Below are positions 13,891 through 22,054 of a stretch of DNA of 28,158 nt, one piece after another. The translations under genes and the position numbers were made by a program. The DNA is from a virus, in the IMG/VR virus record IMGVR_UViG_3300047444_000183, positions 1 to 28,158 of that record. One strand, 5' to 3'. The stretch's first letter is position 1. Each line of letters opens with the position of its first letter. The notes below the pieces were generated by a model that saw nothing but the letters and a program-made list of their open reading frames with translations, searched no databases and was not told the origin of the DNA.

Positions 13891-14156
13891 CAATCGTCTT
13901 CTTTCAGTTCTTCAGCGTCAAGCGCCGAGATAATGTTGGAGGCCGCAGTTTTGTAGGCCTCAAGGATTTGGATAAATTCTGTGACACCACGGTGCCTGTA
14001 GTAGAGCAAATTGCGCTCCTTACTATCGTCAGGCACCGTGTTGAACAGAGAAGTCTGAATGTCCTGAAGCTGCTCAGCGAAGAAGCTCATAATGCTCTCG
14101 CTCTCAAGAATTTGAGCAGCCCTCAGTCCACGTTCAATTGTTTCTTCTTGTGTCAA
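13890..14156 (-). CDS. small conserved phage protein between portal and scaffold (88 aa), TTG start
   Basis: The product (about MTQEETIERGLRAAQIL then a FFAEQLQDIQ helix, and DDSKERNLLYYRHRG) is helical and acidic at its end. Proteins with this TIERG-L-A..L start are commonly encoded near podophage portal and scaffold genes. The only start near the frame's beginning is TTG at 14156; an in-frame stop lies 18 bases upstream, and an ATG occurs only 22 codons in, which would remove the conserved start. No strong ribosome-binding site is seen. Its stop overlaps the scaffold start. Function unknown. Confidence 0.7.
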   Translation of the reverse strand: MTQEETIERGLRAAQILESESIMSFFAEQLQDIQTSLFNTVPDDSKERNLLYYRHRGVTEFIQILEAYKTAASNIISALDAEELKEDD

Positions 14157-14171
14157 GTGTTTTCTTGTTGT

Positions 14172-14960
14172 TTAGGCGCCGCCGCCGTTAAAGAAGCCCA
14201 GGATGCCGTGGTCGAGAGACCCACCGGGGAAGGAGGTGTCATCCCCTAGGCCATCAGGCCGTCTCGGCGGCAAGGGAGGAGATACCGGGAGTTGAGCCGG
14301 GGGCTGAGGGGCCGCAGAGGCCTGGAGCTGACGCGGATCGACCTGGGGAGCAGCCTGGGCGTGATTGACACCAAAGATGCTGTCGAGACCATGGCCGATA
14401 TCCTGGCCGAGATGACCGATACCGTTCCCAATACCCCCAATGACACCCCCAAGGCCCTGATTGGCTCCGAAGAGCTTCAGGACGCGGCTAATCAGGTCAT
14501 TGCCCTGGCCGTGGCCCAGCGCGGAGTTGATGCTCGGGGCCGGGGCCGACTGAGGCTGCTGATTGAGGGGCTTCGGGATACCCCCGGCATTCGCCTGGAA
14601 GTTGTTGTAACCCTGCCCCGCGTTGGTCTGGCCTAGGTTGGCCGGTCGCCGGGGAGGCAGAGGGTTGCTGAAGGGCTGAAGGGTCGGGTTGAACCCTGAG
14701 GTGGCCTGGGGAGGCCCACTGTAGGAGCTGACCGCAGGCCCAACCGTTCCAGGACCATTCGGAGACATGAAGGGCGGGATAGGCTGTTCGGCCCCCTGGG
14801 GCTGAGACGCCTGGGCCTGATTAGGGCCAAGGACGTTAGGGAGGCTCACAGCGTTGCCCAAGGTTCCCAGGGTGGATAGACCCTGGGGGACTTCGGGAAC
14901 ATGCTGTCCAAGGTAGCGTGTCGCCGGGTTAACGGCGCTCAGTAGATCAAGAATGTTCAT
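14172..14960 (-). CDS. Pro/Gly-rich protein with duplicated LPPRRP motif (262 aa)
   Basis: The gene begins three bases after the portal stop. The product is rich in Pro, Gly, Gln and Asn and is probably largely disordered. A Gly-rich region (about residues 165-195, GLGGVIGGIGNGIGHLGQDIG) could be membrane-active. A LPPRRP hexamer followed by a short spacer and LG occurs twice, NPLPPRRPANLG at about residue 100 and PPLPPRRPDGLG at about 229. Such motifs suggest a binding peptide. It lies between portal and scaffold genes, so a head or ejection role is likely. No family recognised. Confidence 0.7.
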   Translation of the reverse strand: MNILDLLSAVNPATRYLGQHVPEVPQGLSTLGTLGNAVSLPNVLGPNQAQASQPQGAEQPIPPFMSPNGPGTVGPAVSSYSGPPQATSGFNPTLQPFSNPLPPRRPANLGQTNAGQGYNNFQANAGGIPKPLNQQPQSAPAPSINSALGHGQGNDLISRVLKLFGANQGLGGVIGGIGNGIGHLGQDIGHGLDSIFGVNHAQAAPQVDPRQLQASAAPQPPAQLPVSPPLPPRRPDGLGDDTSFPGGSLDHGILGFFNGGGA

Positions 14961-14963
14961 CGA

Positions 14964-16997
14964 TTATCCGTGCGGTGCGATAATGGTTTGGTCGGCTGCG
15001 GGGGTCATTTCCGCGATGTGCATTTCGCGCTGCGAGATGTCGATCTTGTTGGCTTCCGCGTGATCCTTGCGTCTGGCGTCACGGCCAGCAAGGTGGTTCT
15101 TGAACCGATCCTGCATCTGCTGGAGCGACAGCTTGGCGTGTTCAAACTGGCCCTGCTGAGTGACCTTGGCTTGATGGACCTGAGCGGTCATCATCGCGGC
15201 CTGGGCCTTCGTCGTCTCGTTCTGCACTTCCTGCATCTTGATCGGATCGGGCTGCTGCGGAGGAATCTTCTCGGGAGGCGTCAGGTAATCGTTGAAGTTA
15301 GCGATACCCTTCAGCTTGAAGATGTCACAGACGTACTTGAAGCGGCCTGGAGCCTGGAAGAACTCCGAGGACTGCGGGTCTTGAGCAATCATGCCCGCAA
15401 GTTGAACACGCTTCATAGCCTCACGGTCCTGCTCACCGTAACCAAGGTGGAAGGACACAGTGGCGTTCTTGCGCTCTTTCCACTGCTGAGGATCAATCGG
15501 AACCCAGTTGCCTGAAAGCTCCACAATGTTCTGCTTCTTCTCGTTCTCCAGCACGAGCTGGTAGATTTCGAGATACAGCGGAATGAGGAAGTTGTTGGCG
15601 AAGTTGCGCGCGATGACCTTCTGACGGGTCTGCGACAGGTTCACGAGGTCTTGCACCATTCCCTGAGAGTTCTGGGAGCTGATGGCGTCCTTGTTGAGAC
15701 CCTGAGCCAGCGACGAGATACCAGTGGTCTTCTCGTTGTTCGCCTCGATCATCTGAAGGCTCTGGAACACGAAGGGGTTCAGGCCATACTGAGGCATTGG
15801 GGTGACAGCGTCAGGGCGCGTCACGTTCACCAAGCCGCCCAGGCGGTTGTCGAGCAGCTCACGAGGGTTCGTGACGCCGCCCCTGACTACCATGTAGCGG
15901 GGGTTATTGGTGTGGTTGCCGTGATCGATGATCTGCCGGGTCATCGTCGTGCGGACGTTCTGGGCCGGGATCACCTTCTTGGCGAAGTTATTGCCATAGA
16001 ACGAATGCGGAATAGGCAGAGGCACGAAGGCGATGAAGGGCAGTCTGTCGACCTCTTCAATGTCAAGCGTGTTGTTGCCCACGCGGACGATCTTGTAGAG
16101 CTTCTCGCGTCCATCATTGCCTTCACGCACGAGGCGCATGTAGCACTCGTGGACGAGGACATGACGCATCTCATCCTGGGTGTCGTCAGGCTTCATTGCG
16201 ACGCCTGATTCGAAGTCCTTGAAGCGCGCGAGGCGCTCAGGGAGATACTCCAGGGACGTATCGTCAGCTATATTGTAATCCTTGAGCTTCTTCTTGTCGT
16301 AGCCCATGCGGATCAGCTCAGCGAGGGTCTTGATCGTCCGGTGACAGATGAAATACTCGCTGGAGAGCGCCTTGGCTTCGGACTCGATGGAGAACTCTTC
16401 GGGGTTGATAGCCTCGAGGCGTACTTGACTCGTGCAGACCTTGCGGCTGAGCTTCCCATGGAAGAACCCAGGGTTGTCTTCATGCTCCGTGGCGTCGAGG
16501 TCATGGACTTCATCGAGGTCAGCCAGGGCCGAGACATCCTCGTGATGCATGCTCTCAAACTCTTCGTCTTCGAACTTGTGATCCTCGTCCCAATAGACCT
16601 TGACGATGCCCACGCGAGCCGTGAGGCCATCATGGATCACATCGTTGAACAGCTCGTAGCCCTTGTTCTGCCGGAACACCACGTAATCGGTGTACTGGGT
16701 GGCAATTCGGCTGGACTCAACGTCCTGGGCATTCTGGGGGTCGAACTTAACGATCTCGAAGCCCGAGGCGAAGGTTTCGAGCAGTTGCCCTTTCATTCCC
16801 TCGACCGAGTCATAGACATCATTGGAGACGTAAGAGCTTGAGCCTTCCTTTTGGCGCTTAGGGAGTTCCCCATTGTAATACTGGGTGACCTTTTCGCGCT
16901 CCAGGCTCAGCTTGGAGTTGTACCACGCGACTGAAGACTTGATTTTGGAGTCTACCAGCACACCAATGGTATCATCATTTAACTGTTTTGCGTCCAT
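14964..16997 (-). CDS. portal protein (P22-like)
   Basis: The 677-aa product resembles the P22-type portal: an N-terminal helical region (SSVAWYNSKLSLEREKVTQYY), a YVSNDVYDSVEGMKGQLLETF block and an acidic insertion at about residues 140-170. A central region has GYDKKKLKD and 'PFIAFVPLPIPHSFYGNNFAKKVIPAQ' (in two parts), and the C-terminal half is a long Gln/Met/Ala-rich helix. Its place directly after the large terminase gene fits its role as the dodecameric DNA gate for packaging and ejection. The start ATG at 16997 is 7 bases from the TerL stop. Confidence 0.9.
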   Translation of the reverse strand: MDAKQLNDDTIGVLVDSKIKSSVAWYNSKLSLEREKVTQYYNGELPKRQKEGSSSYVSNDVYDSVEGMKGQLLETFASGFEIVKFDPQNAQDVESSRIATQYTDYVVFRQNKGYELFNDVIHDGLTARVGIVKVYWDEDHKFEDEEFESMHHEDVSALADLDEVHDLDATEHEDNPGFFHGKLSRKVCTSQVRLEAINPEEFSIESEAKALSSEYFICHRTIKTLAELIRMGYDKKKLKDYNIADDTSLEYLPERLARFKDFESGVAMKPDDTQDEMRHVLVHECYMRLVREGNDGREKLYKIVRVGNNTLDIEEVDRLPFIAFVPLPIPHSFYGNNFAKKVIPAQNVRTTMTRQIIDHGNHTNNPRYMVVRGGVTNPRELLDNRLGGLVNVTRPDAVTPMPQYGLNPFVFQSLQMIEANNEKTTGISSLAQGLNKDAISSQNSQGMVQDLVNLSQTRQKVIARNFANNFLIPLYLEIYQLVLENEKKQNIVELSGNWVPIDPQQWKERKNATVSFHLGYGEQDREAMKRVQLAGMIAQDPQSSEFFQAPGRFKYVCDIFKLKGIANFNDYLTPPEKIPPQQPDPIKMQEVQNETTKAQAAMMTAQVHQAKVTQQGQFEHAKLSLQQMQDRFKNHLAGRDARRKDHAEANKIDISQREMHIAEMTPAADQTIIAPHG

Positions 16998-17004
16998 ATG
17001 TGTA

Positions 17005-18585
17005 CTAAATAGCCTTTATATAGAAATCAGACGTGACTTCAATAGGGGAGAACTTGCCGTCATGAATATGATTACAGATGGCGAGGCTCATCACACAATC
17101 GTCGTGACAGCCCTCTTCTGCTTCCATCTTGCCGCTCTCAGTCACAATGTACTGGAGCATTTCCCTAAGCGTTTCCTTGTCGTTGATCTCCAGCTCGTCC
17201 TCACGTAGAGAGCCGCGCAGTCGGTCGATGATTAGGGGCTTGGTTTTGGCGTTGGTCTGGAAGCCAATGGTAATCGAGTCTCGATCATTGAGTTGACCTT
17301 CGGAAATGTCAGTGAAGACATTAGGGTACGAAAGGTCTCGCCCTAAGCGGACAGCCGTTAGGATGCCGTGGTTGTTGTTTTCGACAGCAATGCGCGCCTC
17401 ATAGAAGTGCATTCCTAGCCAGTAAAGCTCATCAGCGAAGGCATCTGGGTGGATGTGTCCACGCCAAACGGCCACCTGACGCTTCTGACTGTCCAGCACC
17501 TGGGCCACACTGTAGTCGCCATTGCGCTGGCCCATCGCCACGTCTGCGCCAATATAGTACAGCTCTTTGGGGTCTCTCTCGATGTAGACCGACAGCTCCC
17601 CTCTGACATTCTTCTCGAATGCCGTGGTGCCTGGGAGGCGGGCGAGCTTGTGGAGAGGCTCGGGGGCCTTCGCCAGGAGCGCATGGATTTGCTCGGGGTT
17701 GAACACCGGACGGCCAGACGAAAGGAAAGCTTCATCGGCGCAGGAGGGGTATTCCTGCATGAATGCTTCACGTCCATTGACGGCAATCTTTCTACGCCTG
17801 AACATGAGCTGGGCGTCATCGAGACCATATTGCTTGGCGAGGTCTTCTTCCTCATAGGTGCGCTCGAATGCCTCTGGGACTTCCTCACGGTATTCGTCGG
17901 AGTCGAACCAGGGGCTGAAGAACGCGATGTAACCATTGGTTCCGTTTACGGCGTTTCGCCACAGATCGAAGAATGGACCGGACATGCCGTTCGCCGTGCT
18001 TTCCACAAAGACCGCCGTGTCGGGGGTGTTCGGGATGGCTTGGCTGAGGGCGTTCAGGTTGTCTGCTGCCGTAGATTTGGGCCAGAATGCCACCTCAGAG
18101 AGATGAGCATGCGTGATGGTTTCGCCGCGAGCAATCGAGTCGCCGCCTGCGGTAGCCACCATGAGACCAGTGTCCAGCAAGTCGAACGTCAGTTCTCGAC
18201 GCGAGGAGTACTTGGTGGAGGGCCTCAGGAGCGCAGGCATTGCCTCATGGGTTCGCTTGTACATATCGAACAGGGCGCGCGTGGAGTCAGCCACATGGGC
18301 GACAACAAGTCCTTTCTTGGCGCTGTGCTGGCTGAGGAACCAGTAGAGCCAAGCGTGAACAAAGGTGGAGAGACCCTGTTGGCGGGCCTTGAGGATGACT
18401 ACACGGACCTTGCCGGTCCTCGTGTACTGCTCAATGAGCTGCTTCAGTAGTTTCTTCTGGACACGGTTGAGAGTGAAGTTAATAACCTCACCCTCTTTTG
18501 TTCTGATTTTTACCGCGTTCTTCGAATAGAAAGCAAAATCCTCTAGGAGCCGCTTACGTAGCTCCTTCGGTGTCGTCTTCGTCAT
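17005..18585 (-). CDS. terL: terminase large subunit
   Basis: The 526-aa packaging motor has an N-terminal ATPase and a C-terminal RuvC-type nuclease. The P-loop-type motif KARQQGLST is at residues 66-74, a form frequent in phage terminases. A Walker-B-like segment around HLSEVAFW has E164. The nuclease acidic residues are D348 in YYIGADVAMG, D357 in NGDYSV, E402 in IAVENNNHG and D495-D496 in CHDDCVMSLAI. It docks on the portal and cuts concatemers. The start lies inside terS, a 32-base overlap, indicating coupling. Length is typical. Confidence 0.95.
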   Translation of the reverse strand: MTKTTPKELRKRLLEDFAFYSKNAVKIRTKEGEVINFTLNRVQKKLLKQLIEQYTRTGKVRVVILKARQQGLSTFVHAWLYWFLSQHSAKKGLVVAHVADSTRALFDMYKRTHEAMPALLRPSTKYSSRRELTFDLLDTGLMVATAGGDSIARGETITHAHLSEVAFWPKSTAADNLNALSQAIPNTPDTAVFVESTANGMSGPFFDLWRNAVNGTNGYIAFFSPWFDSDEYREEVPEAFERTYEEEDLAKQYGLDDAQLMFRRRKIAVNGREAFMQEYPSCADEAFLSSGRPVFNPEQIHALLAKAPEPLHKLARLPGTTAFEKNVRGELSVYIERDPKELYYIGADVAMGQRNGDYSVAQVLDSQKRQVAVWRGHIHPDAFADELYWLGMHFYEARIAVENNNHGILTAVRLGRDLSYPNVFTDISEGQLNDRDSITIGFQTNAKTKPLIIDRLRGSLREDELEINDKETLREMLQYIVTESGKMEAEEGCHDDCVMSLAICNHIHDGKFSPIEVTSDFYIKAI

Positions 18586-19141
18586 TATCGTCCGTTGCGA
18601 GGCTGGAGAGCCAATCCTCTGCGGCGTTGACTGTCAGGTTGGAGGAGCTTGCGGGTTTAGCCTTTGTCCACTCAAGGACTTGGCGGGCTGCGGAGAGCTT
18701 GAAGCGAGCATCGCCTGCTTCCCGCATGATCGTGATGGTTTCTTTGAGCGCCTCTTCGGCTGCTTCACTCAGGTCAACACCTGATTTCTTAATGTTCGCC
18801 ATGTCTTTTTCTACCTGTTTGCGGGCTATTTCGCGCAAGCGAAGGGTTTCCACTTTGGTAACCCCAGGCTGCTGCCCGGTAATTCGCCCCATTTCGCCGG
18901 ATAGACCATAGGTTTGGCGCTTCCTAAGACCTAACCACTCTTTGTAGCCAGGAATCTCCGCGACCTTCTTCTTCAGGCCTCCGTTGGCCGCGTAGGCCGG
19001 TTCTTTCTTGGGAACCTTGCCGGTGGCAAAGCGAGGGTAGCGAGAGGCGCGCTTCTGCTTAATCTCGGGAGGGGGTTTTCTAAGTTCCCCCTCCGTGATC
19101 TCTATGTGTCTACCATCCCCAATATGGATGATACGTTTCAT
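18554..19141 (-). CDS. terS: terminase small subunit-like protein
   Basis: The 195-aa product precedes and overlaps terL by 32 bases and is itself coupled to the upstream gene (ATGA at 19138-19141). It has a basic N-terminal part (PPPEIKQKRASRYPRF, KVPKKEPAY), a central helical region (ETLRLREIARKQVEKDMANIKK) and an acidic C-terminal tail (DDNDEDDTEGA). The order basic region, helices, acidic tail and the position next to terL suggest the DNA-recognition subunit. No helix-turn-helix is certain by eye, so this is a positional call. Confidence 0.75.
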   Translation of the reverse strand: MKRIIHIGDGRHIEITEGELRKPPPEIKQKRASRYPRFATGKVPKKEPAYAANGGLKKKVAEIPGYKEWLGLRKRQTYGLSGEMGRITGQQPGVTKVETLRLREIARKQVEKDMANIKKSGVDLSEAAEEALKETITIMREAGDARFKLSAARQVLEWTKAKPASSSNLTVNAAEDWLSSLATDDNDEDDTEGAT

Positions 19142-22044
19142 TCTGCTGCCTGTACCTTCTTCAGCTTCGTTACATTGGCCTTGTGGGTCGACTCGTTCTT
19201 ACCTCTGGCCTTCTCAGCCGCCTCAGGTGTCTCGTGTCGCCACGAGTCACGGAAGGTCATGCCGTTATGCTGCGCTGTCGTGAGGTGAGCCTCCAGGCGA
19301 GCGCGGTCCTTACCTTCGAAGTGGCTGAGGTACTTCTGCGCCACCTTGTCGCCAGCCTGCCGGTTGTTCGTGCCGGTTGAGTTCGCATCCGACAGGGTCG
19401 ATCCCACCAGACCTTTAGCCTTGAGCTTTCCAGCCTTCGACAATCCAGAGAGACCGGAGGCCTGCTCGAGGATAGCGCGACGAGCGCCTCTACGAGACTC
19501 GACGCCTACACCAAGAGCCTTACCGCCATCCTGTTTACGGATTTGGGACTTCTCTTGGACCTTGGTGCCTTCCTTGGTGTGGATGGTCACCGAGTCCGTG
19601 TGGACGTGTTCGCTTGAGTGACCGGAGCCGCCAGTGGTCTTTTCAGCCTTGGGAGCCTTGGCGGCTTTCGCCGTGCCTCCACCCTTAGCAGCCTTGGCGC
19701 GCTGGGCATGCTCATGAGCCGCCAGTTTCGCCATTGCGCGCTGCCTTTGGAGACCAAGGTTAGCCGCAGCGGAAGACTGCTGGGTGTCAGTGAGACCGAG
19801 AGGCCCTGAGGTCGGAACGGGTTCCTGCTCGGGGTTCATACGCTGGGCGTACTCTTCAGCCGCCATGCGGGTCATTCCAGCCTGACGTTGCTTAGCCAGG
19901 GCCAGCTTCGCCATCTCGACCTGTCTTTGGTTCAGACCGAGGGGGCCGACTGTGGGTTCAGGCTCAGGGGCCGGGACTTGGTGCTGCTCGGCTAGACGCT
20001 GAGCATGCTCCTGGGCCGCAATCTGACCCATGGCGCGTTGCTTCTGGAGAGCCAGAGCAGCCATGTTGGTCTGCTGCTGGGCCTGGGTGAGACCAGAGAT
20101 AGCGTCTGGAGCCTCAGGGGCTTGCTCAGGGGGAGCATTGCGAGCGTTGAACTCGTCCTCAGCCATCTTGGCATGAGCGCGGGTGCGCATAGCAGCCAAT
20201 TGAGCCGCAGCGGCCTGCTGTTGCCCAGGGTTCAACCCAGACACAGGATCAGCGTCACGACCGGCAGCTTCCTGCTGAGCGAGAACACCCATTTCCTTTT
20301 GCTTCTGCTTAGCCAGGGCGCTTGCCGCAGCCAACTGGGTTCTCAGGGGCAGAGCCATCGAGTCGAGCGAAGGCTGCGTGGGGGGGGCCGATTGATCAGG
20401 AGGAGGTGCTACGGAACCAGGAGGAGCCGTAGGCATGCCACCATCAGCATTGTTGCCAAATCGCTTGGCGTACTGGCTGATGAAGTCTCGATCACCCACA
20501 ATACCAGCTTTAAGCCTGGAGGCGATGGAGGCGAGGACCGGGATACCGTAGAGGGCCGCGCCGAGGGCGTAATGGCCTGTAGCAGCCCCTGCGAGACCAG
20601 CAGCACCCATGGCGTTCTTGGAGTATTTCGCAAGGTGAAGGAGGTCGAAGGCCGAGGGGGTCGGAGCGCCGCCTTCATGCACCTTACCCTGCTCAGCAAG
20701 GTTGTGCAGCTCGTTGAGCTTCAGGAGGGCTTTCTGTAGCTCAGGGTGATCCCCAAGCTCATCGTGGATTTTTGAGACCTGTTCAGGATCGAGCTTGCCG
20801 GTCTTGAGGTTGGTCAGAAGATTTTCAGCGGTATCGACAGCATCCGTGAGGTGTCCGGTAGGCTGATTGGTGTGAGGCGTTCCGAGGTCTGCGGAGTCTT
20901 TGGCTCCAGCCTTGTTCGCTTTCTCAATCTCGGAGACTTGGCTCTGGATGTCGCTGATATGATCCCGCGCGTCCTGGCCGATTACCGCCTTGCCGTTCTG
21001 GAGGAGACGCTGGTAATCCTTGGGATCATTGGGGTTACCGGAGATGCGGTCCCCGTTGAAGTCGTCTGCCAGCTCGTTGCGGATATGGGGGTCCGTGTTC
21101 GTCTGGCGGATGTTCATGATTGATTCAGGAACCGACATGACACCTTTGGTGCCTGCGCCCACGAGACCGCCTGCCAGGGCCGATTCGCCGATCTGCTGGA
21201 GGTCTGGACGATAGCCAGCCTTGGTGCCGATCTCCGTGCCAGCCTGCTCGAGCGCCGTGCTTGCGCCACCAGCTATTGCATTGGCTGCGCCTGCCTTGGC
21301 TACGTTGAGGCCGGTCTGCTTCATGGCCTGGAGGCCTGCGCCCACCACAGGGGCTTCCCCGAGGATGGCGTTGCCTGCCAGATAGCGAGAACCAGCAGCG
21401 TCCACCAAGGCCTGCGCGGCAGAGCCAGGGAGAGCATGTAGCACGTCACCCGAGGTCGCCGTTTCGCGCCCATCGTTCTTAGCGCGTTCCTGGGCGTTCG
21501 TGCCGAGGTAGCGGGAGAGGCCATAAGCGCCAGCTCCAATAAGACCAGCGCCAGCCACTTCAGGAGCCGCAGCCGCAGCCGCAGCGCCACCGAGAAGGTA
21601 ACCGCCTGTAGCGCCTGCGCCTTCAAGAAGCGCCCTGGGGAGATACGAAAGCTCGCCTTTGCCCACATGAGCCATCGCTGGGTCATAGGAAGGGTCGCTC
21701 AGAGAGTCCGCAATGGCTCCCATGGTCTTGCCATCAGTGCCGAAGACGTTCTTACCTGTCGCAGCCATACGGGCCGCTTCGCCAGCGATGCCATACTTGA
21801 TAGCAGCGCCAGCCTTCGACAGGCCATCCATGAGGGTGCCGCCAGCAGGCCTTTCGGGGGCGTCGGGGAACTGCTGGTGATACTGGGTGTACTTGTCCAG
21901 AATATCACCAGACTTCATTCCGCCTTTTTGAAGCTGTTCGATATCCTTAGCATCATCAGGAGCGTAGTCCTTTAGTTTACCGAGGATATCATCATCGGAC
22001 ATACTCTTGCGGAGAGTGTCAATCTCGTCCGACGTTACAGCCAT
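19138..22044 (-). CDS. large internal virion (ejection) protein with a five-unit repeat domain
   Basis: The 968-aa product has an acidic helical N terminus, long Ala/Gly-rich hydrophobic segments (about residues 143-175 and 480-510, the latter GLAGAATGHYALGAALYG), then five repeats at about 564-784 and a basic, Lys/Arg/Ala-rich end. Large Ala/Gly-rich proteins between tail and terminase genes are ejected with podophage DNA, and the hydrophobic segments could cross the cell envelope. It starts at ATG 22044 after AGGAAA and is followed by terS (ATGA). No enzymatic motif is visible. Role is inferred. Confidence 0.75.
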   Translation of the reverse strand: MAVTSDEIDTLRKSMSDDDILGKLKDYAPDDAKDIEQLQKGGMKSGDILDKYTQYHQQFPDAPERPAGGTLMDGLSKAGAAIKYGIAGEAARMAATGKNVFGTDGKTMGAIADSLSDPSYDPAMAHVGKGELSYLPRALLEGAGATGGYLLGGAAAAAAAPEVAGAGLIGAGAYGLSRYLGTNAQERAKNDGRETATSGDVLHALPGSAAQALVDAAGSRYLAGNAILGEAPVVGAGLQAMKQTGLNVAKAGAANAIAGGASTALEQAGTEIGTKAGYRPDLQQIGESALAGGLVGAGTKGVMSVPESIMNIRQTNTDPHIRNELADDFNGDRISGNPNDPKDYQRLLQNGKAVIGQDARDHISDIQSQVSEIEKANKAGAKDSADLGTPHTNQPTGHLTDAVDTAENLLTNLKTGKLDPEQVSKIHDELGDHPELQKALLKLNELHNLAEQGKVHEGGAPTPSAFDLLHLAKYSKNAMGAAGLAGAATGHYALGAALYGIPVLASIASRLKAGIVGDRDFISQYAKRFGNNADGGMPTAPPGSVAPPPDQSAPPTQPSLDSMALPLRTQLAAASALAKQKQKEMGVLAQQEAAGRDADPVSGLNPGQQQAAAAQLAAMRTRAHAKMAEDEFNARNAPPEQAPEAPDAISGLTQAQQQTNMAALALQKQRAMGQIAAQEHAQRLAEQHQVPAPEPEPTVGPLGLNQRQVEMAKLALAKQRQAGMTRMAAEEYAQRMNPEQEPVPTSGPLGLTDTQQSSAAANLGLQRQRAMAKLAAHEHAQRAKAAKGGGTAKAAKAPKAEKTTGGSGHSSEHVHTDSVTIHTKEGTKVQEKSQIRKQDGGKALGVGVESRRGARRAILEQASGLSGLSKAGKLKAKGLVGSTLSDANSTGTNNRQAGDKVAQKYLSHFEGKDRARLEAHLTTAQHNGMTFRDSWRHETPEAAEKARGKNESTHKANVTKLKKVQAAE
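19693..20355 (-). repeat. five ~46-50-residue coding repeats in the 968-aa ejection protein
   Basis: Units start at about residues 564, 601, 649, 700 and 748. Each runs (P)LGL-x-Q-Q or SGL-x-Q-Q, then about 10 Ala/Leu-rich residues, then a K/R-Q-(R/K)-A-M-x-x-(L/I)-A-x-(H/E)-E-x-A-x-R helix. Units 2-5 are separated by Pro/Glu-rich linkers (APEPEPTVG, QEPVPTSG). The pattern suggests repeated amphipathic helices joined by flexible linkers. Confidence 0.85.
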
Positions 22045-22054
22045 TATTCATTTC

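Noticed and set aside
17449-18450. Plus-strand open frame of 333 codons opposite TerL
   Set aside because: TerL has all its motifs in the minus frame. The antisense product has no recognisable fold and no ribosome-binding site.
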